Origin: Guillardia theta CCMP2712
Taxonomy: Eukaryota > Cryptophyceae > Pyrenomonadales > Geminigeraceae
Direction: 5' to 3'
Assembly (NCBI RefSeq): GCF_000315625.1
Contig: NW_005434668.1
Span: 688,533-752,532 of the forward strand
Length of the DNA stretch: 64,000 bases
The translations under genes and the position numbers were made by a program. How positions within the stretch are numbered: the first letter of the stretch is position 1; each line of letters opens with the position of its first letter. Under the pieces are notes generated by a model, which worked only from the letters and a program-made list of their open reading frames with translations, made no database searches and was not told the origin of the DNA. Below, piece by piece: positions 21,437 through 32,495 of the stretch.

Positions 21437-21857
21437 ATCACGGACGAGATGATCGAGCGACTTCTTGTCTCCTTTATCGAGTGACTTCTTGTCTCCTTTA
21501 TCTTATCTATCTTCCTGCCTCTACCTCCCTCTCTTCTTCTTCCTCTACCTCCCTCTCTTCTTCTTCCTCTACCTCCCTCTCTTCTTCTTCCTGCTTCCTC
21601 TTCCTCTGTTTCTTCCGCTGTCCCGTTTTGTCATGTGAAGTGCTAAAACTGTAGCTTGAAACCGCGACGCCGGCAGACCCCAGCAACCGTTGAACCGTTG
21701 AACCCCGAACTGCCCAGCCCGCCTCAGTCTGCCGCCGTCGATCCGATGGCGCACTGCCCGGTGGGCCCGGACAGCCGCATGCGGGGGTGACAGGTGTGAC
21801 TGAAAGATTCAACTTGGGAGAGCATCCCATATGTTTATATGAATCAATGACCTACGT
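21437..21857. other. Spacer: tandem CT repeat and GC-rich patch
   Basis: 21437-21500 holds a short direct repeat (GACTTCTTGTCTCC... twice). 21515-21600 holds four copies of a CTACCTCCCTCTCTTCTT unit. About 21660-21790 is a GC-rich patch with GTTGAACC repeated and GGTGGGCCCGGA. No gene is visible; the next minus-strand stop codon is at 21858. Confidence 0.65.
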
Positions 21858-24777
21858 CTACTCGCCATCATCGCTGCTAGCACTTCCGTTCTTCCTCGCT
21901 TCCTCCTCCTTGTATCGCTGCTCCACCTGCTCCACCTCTTAGTGCCTCCTCTCCCTTCGTCTTCATGCACCGCTAGGCGGATACGAGTGAATGGATTCCA
22001 CGTCGTCTGCGGGTTCATCTCCCTACCAAAAGTTCAGCGACTTCCCCCCCCTCCCCCGGCGCCCCTCTCCTCCTCTTCCTCATTGATCTACCGCTCTCTT
22101 GCCGTCCGGATGTTGTCCTTCACTCTCACCTGCCACTGCTTGTAGCCCTCTGAGATGCCTGCTCGCTCCTCAGACTCGCCCGAATGATCGCATGCTCACC
22201 GCTCTCCAGCCCCTCGCCTGCGTCATCGAGCGACGCGTACACCTCCTTGGTGCTCTCGTAGAGCAGGGGGATCTGTCGAGATTCAGGGAGGAGCGGAGGA
22301 GGAGCGGAAGCACCTTGTAGCAGAGGAACCCGATGGCGGCTGACGCGATCTCGCGAGGAGGGATCTTGGGGAAGCCACCTGATCTTGAGATGAGAAGGGA
22401 GAAACCGGTGGAGCGAGAAGAGGAGGAGAGAGCAAAGTCGAGATAAAGGGGAGGGAGGACGATGCTGATTCTGATTCTGATTCTGATGATGATGATGATG
22501 ATGAGGAGGAGGCAAGCGAAGGTATACCCATCGCCTCAGAAGCATCTTGGTTGTAGGTGAACTGCAGGAGGAAGTGAAGAAAGTCACTGGAGCAGGCAAA
22601 AGGGGCAGGAACAACCTTGAAGTAGAGAGCGACGAATAGAGCTAGAGGAGCGAAGAAACGCGGAGACAGCAGCGGAAGCCCCGCATTCTTTCACATGAGT
22701 TTCAGAGCTCGAGATGGTGGTGGAGATGGTGCGAGTGGAGTTCAAAGAGGTTCAGGAGGAAGAGGACAGTGAGGAGATAAGGAAGCGGAAGGGGAGGAGG
22801 AGGAGGATGAAAAGGGTGAGGGTGAGCAGGTGGAAGAGGGAGAAGTTTTGATTCACCTGTGCCCCACCAGGCCTGACGTCCTCAACCTGCCTGAACGCGA
22901 GTGAGGGGACGGACAGGGGCAGTCGAAGTTACATGGCAAGCAAGCTGATGTAGGCGACGGAAGCCAGAGCTCCTGCAAGCAAGAGAGGTGAATTTAAATT
23001 TAAGAGAGGAGCGAGTGAGCAAGTGAAGTGAGGGGAGGGGGAAGGAGGAGGGGGAGAGGTGCGTGTGTTCACCTAGCGCGAAGCTTGACGCACACCCTTG
23101 ATCAACAAGAGCGAGTCCGATGCTGGGGGAGCAGGTCAAGCGGAGCCAGGAGAGGGAGCAAGAGACACCTCCCTGCGAGACCCAACGCTCCTGTGTTGAC
23201 GAGGATCTGAGACTTGAGCTGCGAGATCATCATCAGTCCCTTCAATGCTTGAGCCCCCTACCCGTCCACCACCACCACCACCTCCTCCCCCATCCAGTAT
23301 TTCAACCCCCTCCTCTTCCCCCATTGCTCGATTCTGCTTCTCTCAGCTCGGTCGCCTCACCTGGCTGTACTCCTCCAGCCCGATGGCTCGCGCTGTCTCG
23401 TTCACCACCACCGGCGTGTTGCCGAAGTTGCGCGCGTTCTCGACCTGAAGACTCTGATGACAAGAGCTCGAGACCCTCCCCTCCCCTCACCCGCCACGCG
23501 TCCTGCTCCTCCACGTACTCCGCTCGAGCCGGACGGATCTGAGAAGTAGGTATCAGGGAGGCTGGAAGGATGAGCCAAGAGGAGGAATGAAGTGAAGGAG
23601 AAGGAGGAGGAGAGATAGGATGGAGTAGGGAAGGAGGAGGAGGAGTGGAGAAGGAGAATGGGAGGAGGGGCAGGAGAGGAACCTCGCTGACGTCAAACCA
23701 TCTCTTGATGGGCTGCCGCCATGGGCTGTAGGTCTTGCCATAGAGCGAGGGGCCGACCTGGAGTTGGAGTGAGAGGGACAGCAGAGACGCACGAGAGGAG
23801 GCAGGAAGAGAGAGGAAGAAGGAAGGGAGTGAGTGTGAGGCAGAGGAGAGGTTGAGAGGAGGGAGAGGAGGGAGAGGAGGTTGGAACTTCAAGACTTTCG
23901 CTCACTTGGTTGAGCTCGATGATGTCAACATTCCATGACATCCTTGAGTCTATCCACTGCCCTTCTCGTCATGCCCTGCCGCCGACTCCGACCCATCACC
24001 CCCCCCAACCCTCTCCCTCACCAGACCATCACCCCCCACCCCCGTCTCCCTCACCAGACAGATTGTTTTTCCTCGTCCTCCCTTTCACTCTTCCTTCCTC
24101 ACTCTTTGAACCCCCAACCCGCCTTTCCTTGACTTTTTCATCACACTTTCTTCTTTCTCTCTCTTCTCCTCCTCCCTCCTCCCTGAATCTCACCTGTGTG
24201 TTCTCTACAACTGCAACCATATCTTCGTTCGCCCACTACACGCGCGTCAAGCTCCCGGAAAGCAGAGGAGGAAGAGGAAACCTTTCCAGGACAGAGAACA
24301 ATGTCGCCGACCTGAGGTACGACGTAGCCCCGAGGGTCAATCTCCAGCTGAGAGATGGCTTCTGCAGCAAGCCATTATCCCGCGTGTCGTGCAGGACGAG
24401 CGCAAGTCGTCAATGGCAGCAACGGACACGCGTCATCGCACCTTGAGCTTTGAGTCGATGATGTCGGACATGTCATTCTACGAGTAGCAAGCACGTCAAG
24501 ACAAGAACTATCTCTTCCAGCACTCTCACAGCGTCAGAGTCCTTCCCTCCTGTCATGCTCAGCGCGGTCGAGCATGTCAAGGTCGGTCTCCTGCAAGCGC
24601 ATTTTATCATCTGCTGGCAAGGCTTCTCAAGTACCTTCGCTCCATGGTGTGAAGAGCCGGCTGCTGCTGGCACCTCCGATTCATCTGCAACATCGACGAT
24701 GGCGAGAAAGCATCCGCATGGTCTACCAGGGAGAGCGAGAGCAGCAAGACCATTGCCATGCTGCTTGTGGTCCACAT
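21858..24777 (-). CDS. Plastid-targeted membrane protein, CGL160/AtpI-like
   Basis: The proposed start at 24777 gives a signal peptide (MWTTSSMAMVLLLSLSL) with cleavage at ADA|FSPSS. The Phe after the cleavage site followed by a Ser/Arg-rich stretch is the bipartite plastid signal of secondary red plastids. Later exons read AISQLEIDPRGYVVPQ, DSRMSWNVDIIELNQ, GPSLYGKTYSPWRQPI, RPARAEYVEEQDAW, and FGNTPVVVNETARAIGLEEY. Then come hydrophobic segments (SQILVNTGALGLAG, GIGLALVDQGCASSFA, LASVAYISLLAM, RFFAPLALFVALYFK) and FPKIPPREIASAAIGFLCYK. The last exon is Glu-rich, ending ASSDDGE. Spacing of the hydrophobic segments recalls CGL160, the AtpI-like assembly factor of thylakoid ATP synthase. That is a family guess from memory, not a firm match. 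About 12 exons; junctions around 24420-24560 are not resolved. Confidence 0.6.
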
Positions 24778-25826
24778 GAGGAACCTCGCCGCTCGTCCTT
24801 GAGAGGATCTCCTCCTTGACGAGAACATGACCGCAACTCTCCGAGTCGTCAGCCCTGCAAACTTCGTTTGTCACAACCACCTCACACAAGTCAAACATGT
24901 TCAGACGCAAAGCAAAACATTGGCGGACATGGAGCGCCAGGACAGAGGAGGGAGAAGTGTAGTACAGCAGAGCAACAGGCAATGAAGTTGGAGAAAACAT
25001 TTAATGTCCGGCGAAGCGATTGGATGAGACTGAGTAGAGCTATGAGTGGGCAGGAGAGGAGAGGAGAGGAGAGGAGAGGAGAGGAGAGGAGCAGAGGGGA
25101 GGGGAGGGGAGGGGAGGAGAGGAGAGGAGATGCAGGGCGAGCAGGATCAGTCCTCAAGGGTGCATGCAACAACGGCCGCCTTGCATGGCCACCGTGTGGA
25201 TTCTCGTTTATTGACTGAAAAAGAAGGGCAAACCTGGGTGGCTGTCTGGGTGGTTTCTGAATGAAGCAAGAGCGGGGATGAGGGTAAAGAACGTGTGAGG
25301 GGATGAGGGCTCAGAGGATTCAGAGACTTGGGTAAGTGGGGGATGAGGGCATGAATTTCACGTGCAGAAGGCGAAAATGAGTTTCTGGGGGGAGACCATA
25401 CAAGGTTAGAGGAAGCGGAGGAGGGGGGAGGGGGAGGGGGAAGCGAGGAAGAGGGGGGAGGGAGAAATGATGCGAGGGAGGTATGGGAAGGGACAGGGAG
25501 AGAGGGGAAGGGCGGGACCGACAGGACATTTGTCCGTTCTTTCATCAAGTCTGATTGCTCAATAGCAGGAGAGTCAGAAATCTCTGACAACGAGGTAGAC
25601 ATCGCCATCACTCGAGCAACTGTCCGGTAGACCAATATCACCCCTCTTTCATTCCTGATTCATGAGGGCAGGAGCTCACTCAAGGATGGGGCCAAAGCAT
25701 CCCTGCTCTTCAAACATGTGACCGCGATGACAGAATGTCGGGATGTAACAGGAGATGCAGGAGGAGGCAAACGAGTGGATGTTCGCTTGTCATTTCATCG
25801 GCTCCGTCAAGGTTGTCGCCCTCTAG
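24778..25826. other. Divergent spacer with GGAGA repeat and possible 5' exons
   Basis: 25050-25130 is an AGGAG/GGGAG repeat; 25420-25510 is purine-rich. Between about 25570 and 25760 short plus-strand open pieces (for example DIAITRATV before a GTAGAC donor) could be 5' exons of the FKBP gene encoding the start of its nucleoplasmin-like domain. They cannot be joined with confidence. Confidence 0.5.
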
Positions 25827-27093
25827 AGTCAACAACCCCGATGACGAGTTTACCCAGGAGTCCCTCCCCCTAAGCATCTTCGTCACCTGTGGCAGTAAAG
25901 TATCCTTCAAGGTATTCGCCCCTTTGATTCACGTCCAGCTCATCAACACATTGCTGTAACCATGTCGAACAGGTCAACGGAGGCTGTTCGGTGGATCTCT
26001 CGGGATACCAGGCGCTTCCTTTCTTCGATGACATGTCAGACGAGGACTCAGAGGATGGCATGCTCATGGAAGACGAGGCCAGCGATGTCGAGGAGGAGGA
26101 GGAGGAGAAGGTAGTCCCTCCTGACAGCACGACCAAGAGGAAGCGTGAAGACAAGAAGGAGGAAAAAGAGACCCGCAAGACAGCCAAGACAACTGAAACT
26201 GCGACGGTAAAAACCAACGAAAACTCAAGCAAAGCCAGCAACCAGCAGGTGCAGAAGAGCCAACCCAACGGAGAAGCGAAAGCCAAGAACGAGGAGAAGG
26301 CGAAGGGGCAGGAGAAGGCGAAAGAATCTGAAGCCAAGAAGAACTTCATTCCGGCGCCCTCCTTCCAAGGCAGCAAGCCAGGCTACGTCTTCAAGAAGGA
26401 CAAACAGGGCCTCGGATACTACCTTGACAAGAAGCCCGAGGTCAACGATGTCTCAAGGCTGTAGCGGTCTCATCAGCTTTCAGGTCTCGACGACTACTTC
26501 GGCTAAGGGAAAACAAAACAAGCAGTCGCAGGCCGACGCTTGGGCGGTTGTGATGAGAGATGGTCAGAGTAAAGTCTGATTTGAAGCAGGAGAAGAAGGT
26601 GGAGCAGATGAAGGTGCATCAGGGACCTGGAGGATTGAAGTGGAAGTAAGCCTTCTCTTGTTACTTGCCGTCCTCTGAGCTCAACTATCAAGGGACCTTG
26701 CCGTTGGGACTGGCGAAGAAATCCGCAAAGGCATGCGAGTGAGCATGCATTACAAGGGAAAGTTGAGCAAGAACGGCAAACAGTTTGACTCCTCCTTCGG
26801 ACGGGGCCCCTTCACGTACGACTAGACTAACATCGCTTGATGACCTCACGGCCGTTGAAGGTTTCGATTCGGAGCTGGCGAGGTGATCAAGGGATGGGAC
26901 CTTGGGTTGCAAGGGATGAAAGTGGGAGGAAAGCGCATCCTCGAGATCCCCTCCGCGCTCGGTATGCCTGCAACGCCACACCTTCTACGCATGACCATGC
27001 TTGACAGGATACGGAAAGCGAGGAGCCGGCAAAGACATCCCTCCCAACTCTGACCTGACCTTCGAGGTGCAGCTCCTCAAGTGCCAGAGGTAG
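25827..27093 (+). CDS. FKBP-type prolyl isomerase with nucleoplasmin-like N-terminus
   Basis: The first secure exon (25827-25910) encodes the end of a nucleoplasmin-like fold ([18 protein letters not shown]). It continues as [20 protein letters not shown], then long acidic and Lys-rich tracts typical of nuclear FKBPs (FKBP39/46, Fpr3/4). The catalytic domain is split over four exons: [67 protein letters not shown], and [20 protein letters not shown], ending VQLLKCQR. Active-site residues Tyr, Phe, Asp, Trp and the GWD/GYG landmarks are present. It probably acts in the nucleus or nucleolus as a histone chaperone with peptidyl-prolyl isomerase activity. The start lies upstream, somewhere in 25560-25826. 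The end of the charged exon near 26450 is unresolved. Confidence 0.88.
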
Positions 27094-27460
27094 TTCTGTC
27101 ACGCATCGATGCAAAAGGGAGGAGAGAGAGAGAGAGAGAGAGAAGAGAGAAGGAAGAAGGAGGGGAGGTAGAAGATGGTTGATAGTCTTTTGCTGGTCAG
27201 ATCTTTACATAGAAAACTGCGATAGTCTATTAAACACATGCAATACAGAGGAAACGAAGGAGAGAAAATATCACATTTGGCTCATCTGCAGTGATGGTCA
27301 GAATACTTGATATGCATCATTGGACACAAGTTATCCGCACCGTTTGACAAATGTCTGGAACGACGCAAAGAATGGTGCCTGGAGGAATCCAATCCGTCAA
27401 CAATTCTGGATTCATACTTCGCAGCGATCGCTCGGGAGTTCGAAATCTCTGTGCATGAAG
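27094..27460. other. Convergent spacer with (GA)n
   Basis: 3' flanks of the FKBP gene (plus) and the LysM-like gene (minus). A short GAGAGA run lies at 27120-27150. Nothing else is evident. Confidence 0.6.
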
Positions 27461-29095
27461 TTAGTCACATTCAGAGGGCGAACGGCAAACAACCAGTGCA
27501 GCATCAGCGATGCTTGTGTTTTGAATGATGGGGAATGTAGGCCCGAAGAGCAAGACTCCACTAGTACCCAACGCGTATGGGTTTTGAATCTGAATATTTG
27601 CGCTCCACAGTTGTAGCCAATCGATACGGTAATCGTGAGCAATTTTGAGCAAAGTTTCATCGGTCCTGATACAAACCTTGCACTTATTCACACGGAAGAT
27701 AGTGCAAAAAACTCGCATTTGCAAATTGGGGTACGTTTGGTCCTGAAAAACCAAACAAGCCTTCATCTGTAAAGATTGCTGCCCCCTCGTCGGGGTGTAG
27801 CGAATTTCTTGTCTTGAAATCTCATAAGTGGGAGATGTACAAGCAAGAGTTCGGTCCCAGCAGACTTTGACAGCTTCTCTGCTTGAAAGGGTGGCGCCTG
27901 GTGGAAGCGGGTTGGATTGATCTACGATGGCATGCGGTTTGTACAGGCCTTGCTGGAACCCCATGTAGTCGATGGAGCTTGCAGTCGATGGAAAATCTCT
28001 TGCTTCCCAGGAGGTGAAGTTCCAAGAATAATCACATCCCACCGTCAGATCCAAATACGTTGGATTATCCATGGTACCATTGGTAACAACCGAGCCCTGC
28101 ACCTGAATATTTGGCAGAACAACCTCCATCGCGAAGCATGTCAGATTGGTCTGATTGGAAGCAGAAACATTGTTGATGTAGAATGTTGACGAGTGAATCT
28201 CTCTTGCTGTGAAGCAGAAACGGTACTTCAATCCAGCCTGACTCAAATCCGGAGTGAACTTTACCCCTCTACTGAAGAAATATTGACTATATCCGGGATT
28301 CGACAGGCTATCGAAGCGTACCGAGATGAGGTTTGTGAAGACACTGGCAGTGAGAATATCATTCAGACCTCCTCTCAGATTGTCGATGTTCATGGAGTTT
28401 GGATATCCGGGATCTGAGACAAGATCTATTTGCACTGAGTCCATCCTTGGGTCTGCAGTGATGCCGATAGCATTGTTGTCCTTGAAATAAACCCTCTTAT
28501 CCAGGTACTGCCCCACCCCGAGATACGTCTGTAGCTGCAATGCATTGTCCAAGTAGCAATATGAAGAGAAAGGAGGACATGCAGGCACGTAGAATGGCGG
28601 CAACTGTATGTAGTAATAGTAACAGAGTCTGTCTGACCGGACAGTGGGGGCAGCAAGGTCCGCAACCTGCACGCAAGCCATGTAGTATGGGTTGATGTAA
28701 TTCTCAAAGCTGCCGTGCATAGGATGATAGATTGTGAAGTTAATCATCGTTCTATTCGTCATGTAATCGACTCGCCACATTGTGAATGACATGTTGCAAG
28801 ACGTCGTTGCTGTGGTTGCGCCTGAGCCATACAGAAACTGACAGACGACAACAGAGTTGTCGAAGGCAATGGTGCCTGCTGCTGTTGCATTGGAGTCAGC
28901 GTCATAAGCTTGAACTCCTCCCACTGTCACTGTATCCCCCGCATAGATGTAGTTCTTCATGTCCACTCCTGGTGGCCCTTCCAGCGTTGGAACCATGGCA
29001 AGAGAGGGGTTCAGCAGCATCAGCAGCGTCACGAGCAGAAGTGGCGAGGGAGGACAAGTCCCTCGTCGCTCCTCCATGCTGTTCCCTCCTCTCAT
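27461..29095 (-). CDS. Secreted protein with C-terminal LysM-like domain
   Basis: A single uninterrupted exon of 544 codons, unusual in this intron-rich window. It starts with a signal peptide (LLLVTLLMLLNPSLA). The long extracellular region has many Cys, Tyr and Asn-X-Ser/Thr sites (for example NMSF, NRT, NFT, NVS, NQTNLT, NGT), so it should be N-glycosylated. Near the end CKVCIRTDETLLKIAHDY followed by WLQLWSANIQIQNPYAL has the spacing of a LysM motif, which binds GlcNAc-containing glycans. The remaining region matches nothing I recognise. It is probably a cell-surface or periplast protein; that location is inference. The ATG at 29095 is followed after a few charged residues by the hydrophobic core, as expected. 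Confidence 0.8.
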   Translation of the reverse strand: MRGGNSMEERRGTCPPSPLLLVTLLMLLNPSLAMVPTLEGPPGVDMKNYIYAGDTVTVGGVQAYDADSNATAAGTIAFDNSVVVCQFLYGSGATTATTSCNMSFTMWRVDYMTNRTMINFTIYHPMHGSFENYINPYYMACVQVADLAAPTVRSDRLCYYYYIQLPPFYVPACPPFSSYCYLDNALQLQTYLGVGQYLDKRVYFKDNNAIGITADPRMDSVQIDLVSDPGYPNSMNIDNLRGGLNDILTASVFTNLISVRFDSLSNPGYSQYFFSRGVKFTPDLSQAGLKYRFCFTAREIHSSTFYINNVSASNQTNLTCFAMEVVLPNIQVQGSVVTNGTMDNPTYLDLTVGCDYSWNFTSWEARDFPSTASSIDYMGFQQGLYKPHAIVDQSNPLPPGATLSSREAVKVCWDRTLACTSPTYEISRQEIRYTPTRGQQSLQMKACLVFQDQTYPNLQMRVFCTIFRVNKCKVCIRTDETLLKIAHDYRIDWLQLWSANIQIQNPYALGTSGVLLFGPTFPIIQNTSIADAALVVCRSPSECD

Positions 29096-30193
29096 CTTCG
29101 CATGCTCCCTCTACCGAAGAGCCGCCTCTACCCCCCACCTTCCCTCACACAGCACCCCCTACCCCCGTTAGGACCTCACTACCCTGGAAACCCCCAGATA
29201 AATAACCCCTTTAAAAGCTCTACTACCCCCCTTCGCTGATACCCAGTGAGTCCTCTAGTCAAATTGCCGGGAAGGTCTCCGAGTCCCTCAGTGGCCTCAT
29301 TGAACTCCGAGTGGGCCCGGACTCCCGGCCCGGCCTCTCCGAGCCAGCCTCAGCCACGGCAGTCCCGACGGCCGGGCCCCGGTGTTTGACAGCGACGGTT
29401 GAGATGTGAGGGGATGCGGTAACGGCCGTCGGAGAGACCCAAACAAGTGACCCTTGGAGCCAACTGACCAGTCGCGGTCACTCTCCCCGGCAGTCATTCC
29501 TGAGATCTGTAGGGGTAGTACCGGGTGGTATGAGGGTGGGAGGTGGGGTGATGAGGGGTGGTCTTCCCCACCTCGAGGAATGTCAGGAGTGTGACAGGAG
29601 GAACAAGCCGAGCAAGGGGAATGCCAAAGCACGAGGGAGGAATACACATTGAAATGTAATTTCAAAGATTATTCTAAAACTTGAACTTTCGAGATCAACA
29701 GTTCAAAATGGAAATTCCCTGAGAGAGCCCCCATCATAGCTTCAAGGCAGTAAAACAAGGTCAAGGGGTAATAAAAGGGTCATCAGGACCGGTAATTGAT
29801 AACCCCCTACCCCCCTCTCTGAAATGTTTCGGATTATTCCCCCGCCCTACCCTTGAAAGCCATACAGGGTCTTCTTACTTGTGAGACTAAAAGCTAATTT
29901 TAAAATGTCAAAAGATATCCCTTTGACATTTTTCTTCTTTAATAGTATTTTTCTATTTTATAAATAACGACTAAAAATACCTTTAAACATAATAATTTGT
30001 GAAATATACCAAAAGAGATAGTTTCGAGTACGTACCTTATTTCCCCTTGTCATCCATTAGTTCCTTCTTCCTCCTACATCGTTCCCCTCGTTCGCAATTC
30101 GTTTATCCCCTCCTCCTCTCCTCTCTTCTTCCCCCCTCCCTTCTGCAATCCTCCCTTCCCGCAACTAGCTCACAAGGGATTTTCAAGGATTCG
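29096..30193. other. TACCCC-rich repeat zone, GC patch and AT-rich 5' flank
   Basis: 29120-29230 and 29790-29870 are rich in TACCCCC/ACCCCCT words. 29305-29400 is a GC-rich patch with GTGGGCCCGGACTCCCGG. 29510-29570 reads GGGTGG on the opposite strand sense. 29880-30000 is strongly AT-rich. No credible gene is seen. The AT-rich end may be the promoter region of the beta-helix gene. Confidence 0.6.
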
Positions 30194-32434
30194 ATGCACA
30201 CAAAGACAGCACGCGTGATAAATGAACATGATCGAAAGGAATGCTCTATCAGCGCGTGTGTACCCTCGAATCCTAGAAGCAAGCAGTTGGTCGATGAAAT
30301 CGAAGCCACCAACTTTGCATCGCTGCCGCACACTAACAGCAGCTCGAGCCTAGCACATGAGCCAAGACAAAGTTGCGATTCCTCCCAGGAGATCTCGTGC
30401 GTGATCTCCGCCTGCAAGGGTTGGCTGTCGAAGGCCCTGTCCATGGCCAGACCCGGACAGACCATCTACGTCCCTCAAGGAGTTTACACGGAGAGCTGCA
30501 CGCTGTCGTTGAGCGTGGATGGTGTGAAGATCAAGCCCGAGAGGAGGAACGGGGAAGACGCGCAGGTGACGTTCGTGGTAGAAGGCAGGAGAGACTTTCT
30601 GAGGTCAAGCGGTCTGGGCTGTGCGGTGTCGGGCATCAAGTTCACTCATGTCCCTGACCAGACGGCTACCGAGAGCGAGACGGAAGACTGCAGGTCGGCG
30701 ATGACAGTGGTGGGAGGAAGCTTGCAGGTAGAGGAGTGCTCGTTCGAGGAGCTGTCTTGCTACGCCATCCATGTGCGCCGGAAGTCGAAGACAAATGTCA
30801 TCGCGTGTAAGTTCAGCCGATGCAAGGAGGTGGCGATTGCCTGTCAGGATGCTTCAGTTTCGCGGGTGTTCGACTGTGTGTTCGATGGCAACTTGTCCTT
30901 CAGCATCTGGTTGTCGGGTCAAGGAGGAGGAGAGTTTGTTTCCAACTTCATCAAGCATAACAACAAGTGCGCCATCGTGTGTGCCGACGAGTCGCGAGGA
31001 AACTTCAGGAACAACGTCATCACGCGGGGCAACCAGGGGGCGTTCTGGCTGCAGGACTCTTCTTCCTGCAGGCTGGAGCGCAACGTCATGTCGAAGAACA
31101 GGAAGGCAGCGGTGCAGGTCAGCGGGAGGAGCGACCCCGTGCTGATCCGAAACAAGGTAGTGGACGGGGAGGGGGGTGGGATAGTGCTGCATGACGAGGC
31201 TAGAGGAAGCTTCATCGGCAACTTCTTCGCCTACGGGACGAGAGCAGGGGTCGGAGTGATGGATGCTGCGGCTCCTCTCTTCGTGGGGAACGAGATCTCC
31301 TGTAACGATGGAGGAGGCGTGATCGTGGCTGGCCGAGGGCAGCCTGTCTTCATCAAGAACCTGGTCAAGAGGAACGGGTTCGTGGGGTGTTGCTTCAAGG
31401 AGGACTCGACTCCGCTGCTGCAGGAGAACGAAATCACTGAGAACAACGGCTTTGGTCTGCTGCTGCAGGGCAATGCCAAGGCTTGCGTGCAAGATGGGTC
31501 GATAGTCAACAACGTGCGAACAGGCGCGAGCCTGTTCGACTGCGCGGCTCTGACGCTTGCTGGCTGCTGCTTCCGCACCAACGACAAGCTCTGCCAGCGC
31601 ATCGGAGTACATCTACATGACAGCAGCGGGATGCAGATGGAGAAGTGCAAGATGACGGGGCACGGCGGGAGCTGCGTGAAGATGGAGGGAAGCAGCATGT
31701 CGGCGATGAGGAGCAACGAGCTGAGCTGCTCCTCCTTCGGACTCACGATGAGCAGGAAGGCTTCGGCGAGCCTGGAGGGGAACCAGATCGTCAACTGCGG
31801 CGAGGATGGTGTCATGCTGTCTGATCAGGCGGAGATGTACGCGTGCAGGAACAGCTTCAACGACAACAGAGGCAGCGGGGTGAAGAGCGTGGGGAGCTCA
31901 GTGTGCCTGCTGCAGCACAACGTTCTGATGGGCAACGGCAGAGGCGCCTCCTTGTCCTCTCTCGGTCAGTGCATCGTGCGGGGAAACCGGATCAGCGACA
32001 ACTCTGTCTGCGGGCTGCACGTGCGGGGCAGCAACGTGACGGTGATGGAGAACGCCATGTTCGGGGAGCAGGAGAGAGTCTTGAGCTTCGGAGAGAAGGC
32101 GAGGTGTGACGTCATCGGCAACGTGCTGATGCACAAGAACGGAGTCAGGATGTCGTTCCCCTCAGACCGCAGCGAGGACGTCTTCCTCCGAGACAACGCC
32201 CTCCAGTTTCCCCCCAGCGACGAGGGGAAGGTGCTCACCCTGTCCTCCCTCCCCCGCCACTTCCTCGCCCACAACGTCGCCGTCACTTCCAAGACACGCG
32301 AGCTCATTGATTGCACGCTGGACCTCATTGCATACTCCTTCTCCTCACCCTCCTCCTCCCCCTCCCCCTCCCCTCCCGTCAAACTTCAAATTCTTAATCC
32401 CGATGGCTCGAGCTGTCTTGCTGTGAGAGGTTAG
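30194..32434 (+). CDS. Right-handed parallel beta-helix repeat protein
   Basis: A single exon of about 746 codons. After a Ser-rich N-terminus, a segment resembling a carbohydrate-binding/pectate-lyase-like start appears (LSMARPGQTIYVPQGVYTES). It is followed by some 18 tandem coils of about 22 residues with the pattern N-x-[IV]-x-x-N-x-x-[GA]-[IVL]. Examples are SNFIKHNNKCAIVCADESRG, RNNVITRGNQGAFWLQDSSS, and VGNEISCNDGGGVIVAGRGQ. This is the PbH1/NosD-type beta-helix seen in carbohydrate-active proteins and in FBXO10/11. No catalytic motif or F-box is visible, and no signal peptide, so it may be an intracellular binding protein. The ATG at 30194 is chosen because the open frame upstream of it has no Met and is low complexity. 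Confidence 0.85.
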   Translation: MHTKTARVINEHDRKECSISACVPSNPRSKQLVDEIEATNFASLPHTNSSSSLAHEPRQSCDSSQEISCVISACKGWLSKALSMARPGQTIYVPQGVYTESCTLSLSVDGVKIKPERRNGEDAQVTFVVEGRRDFLRSSGLGCAVSGIKFTHVPDQTATESETEDCRSAMTVVGGSLQVEECSFEELSCYAIHVRRKSKTNVIACKFSRCKEVAIACQDASVSRVFDCVFDGNLSFSIWLSGQGGGEFVSNFIKHNNKCAIVCADESRGNFRNNVITRGNQGAFWLQDSSSCRLERNVMSKNRKAAVQVSGRSDPVLIRNKVVDGEGGGIVLHDEARGSFIGNFFAYGTRAGVGVMDAAAPLFVGNEISCNDGGGVIVAGRGQPVFIKNLVKRNGFVGCCFKEDSTPLLQENEITENNGFGLLLQGNAKACVQDGSIVNNVRTGASLFDCAALTLAGCCFRTNDKLCQRIGVHLHDSSGMQMEKCKMTGHGGSCVKMEGSSMSAMRSNELSCSSFGLTMSRKASASLEGNQIVNCGEDGVMLSDQAEMYACRNSFNDNRGSGVKSVGSSVCLLQHNVLMGNGRGASLSSLGQCIVRGNRISDNSVCGLHVRGSNVTVMENAMFGEQERVLSFGEKARCDVIGNVLMHKNGVRMSFPSDRSEDVFLRDNALQFPPSDEGKVLTLSSLPRHFLAHNVAVTSKTRELIDCTLDLIAYSFSSPSSSPSPSPPVKLQILNPDGSSCLAVRG

Positions 32435-32495
32435 AGGTCTTACAGGCTGTTTGTGCTGTCAGTGAATGCTTGTCATCCTGTTCATTCGTCTCTCT

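Noticed and set aside
24470-24510. A 31-nt intron in the plastid-targeted gene
   Set aside because: It joins locally in phase, but the following exon then cannot be joined in frame, so the local structure is unresolved.
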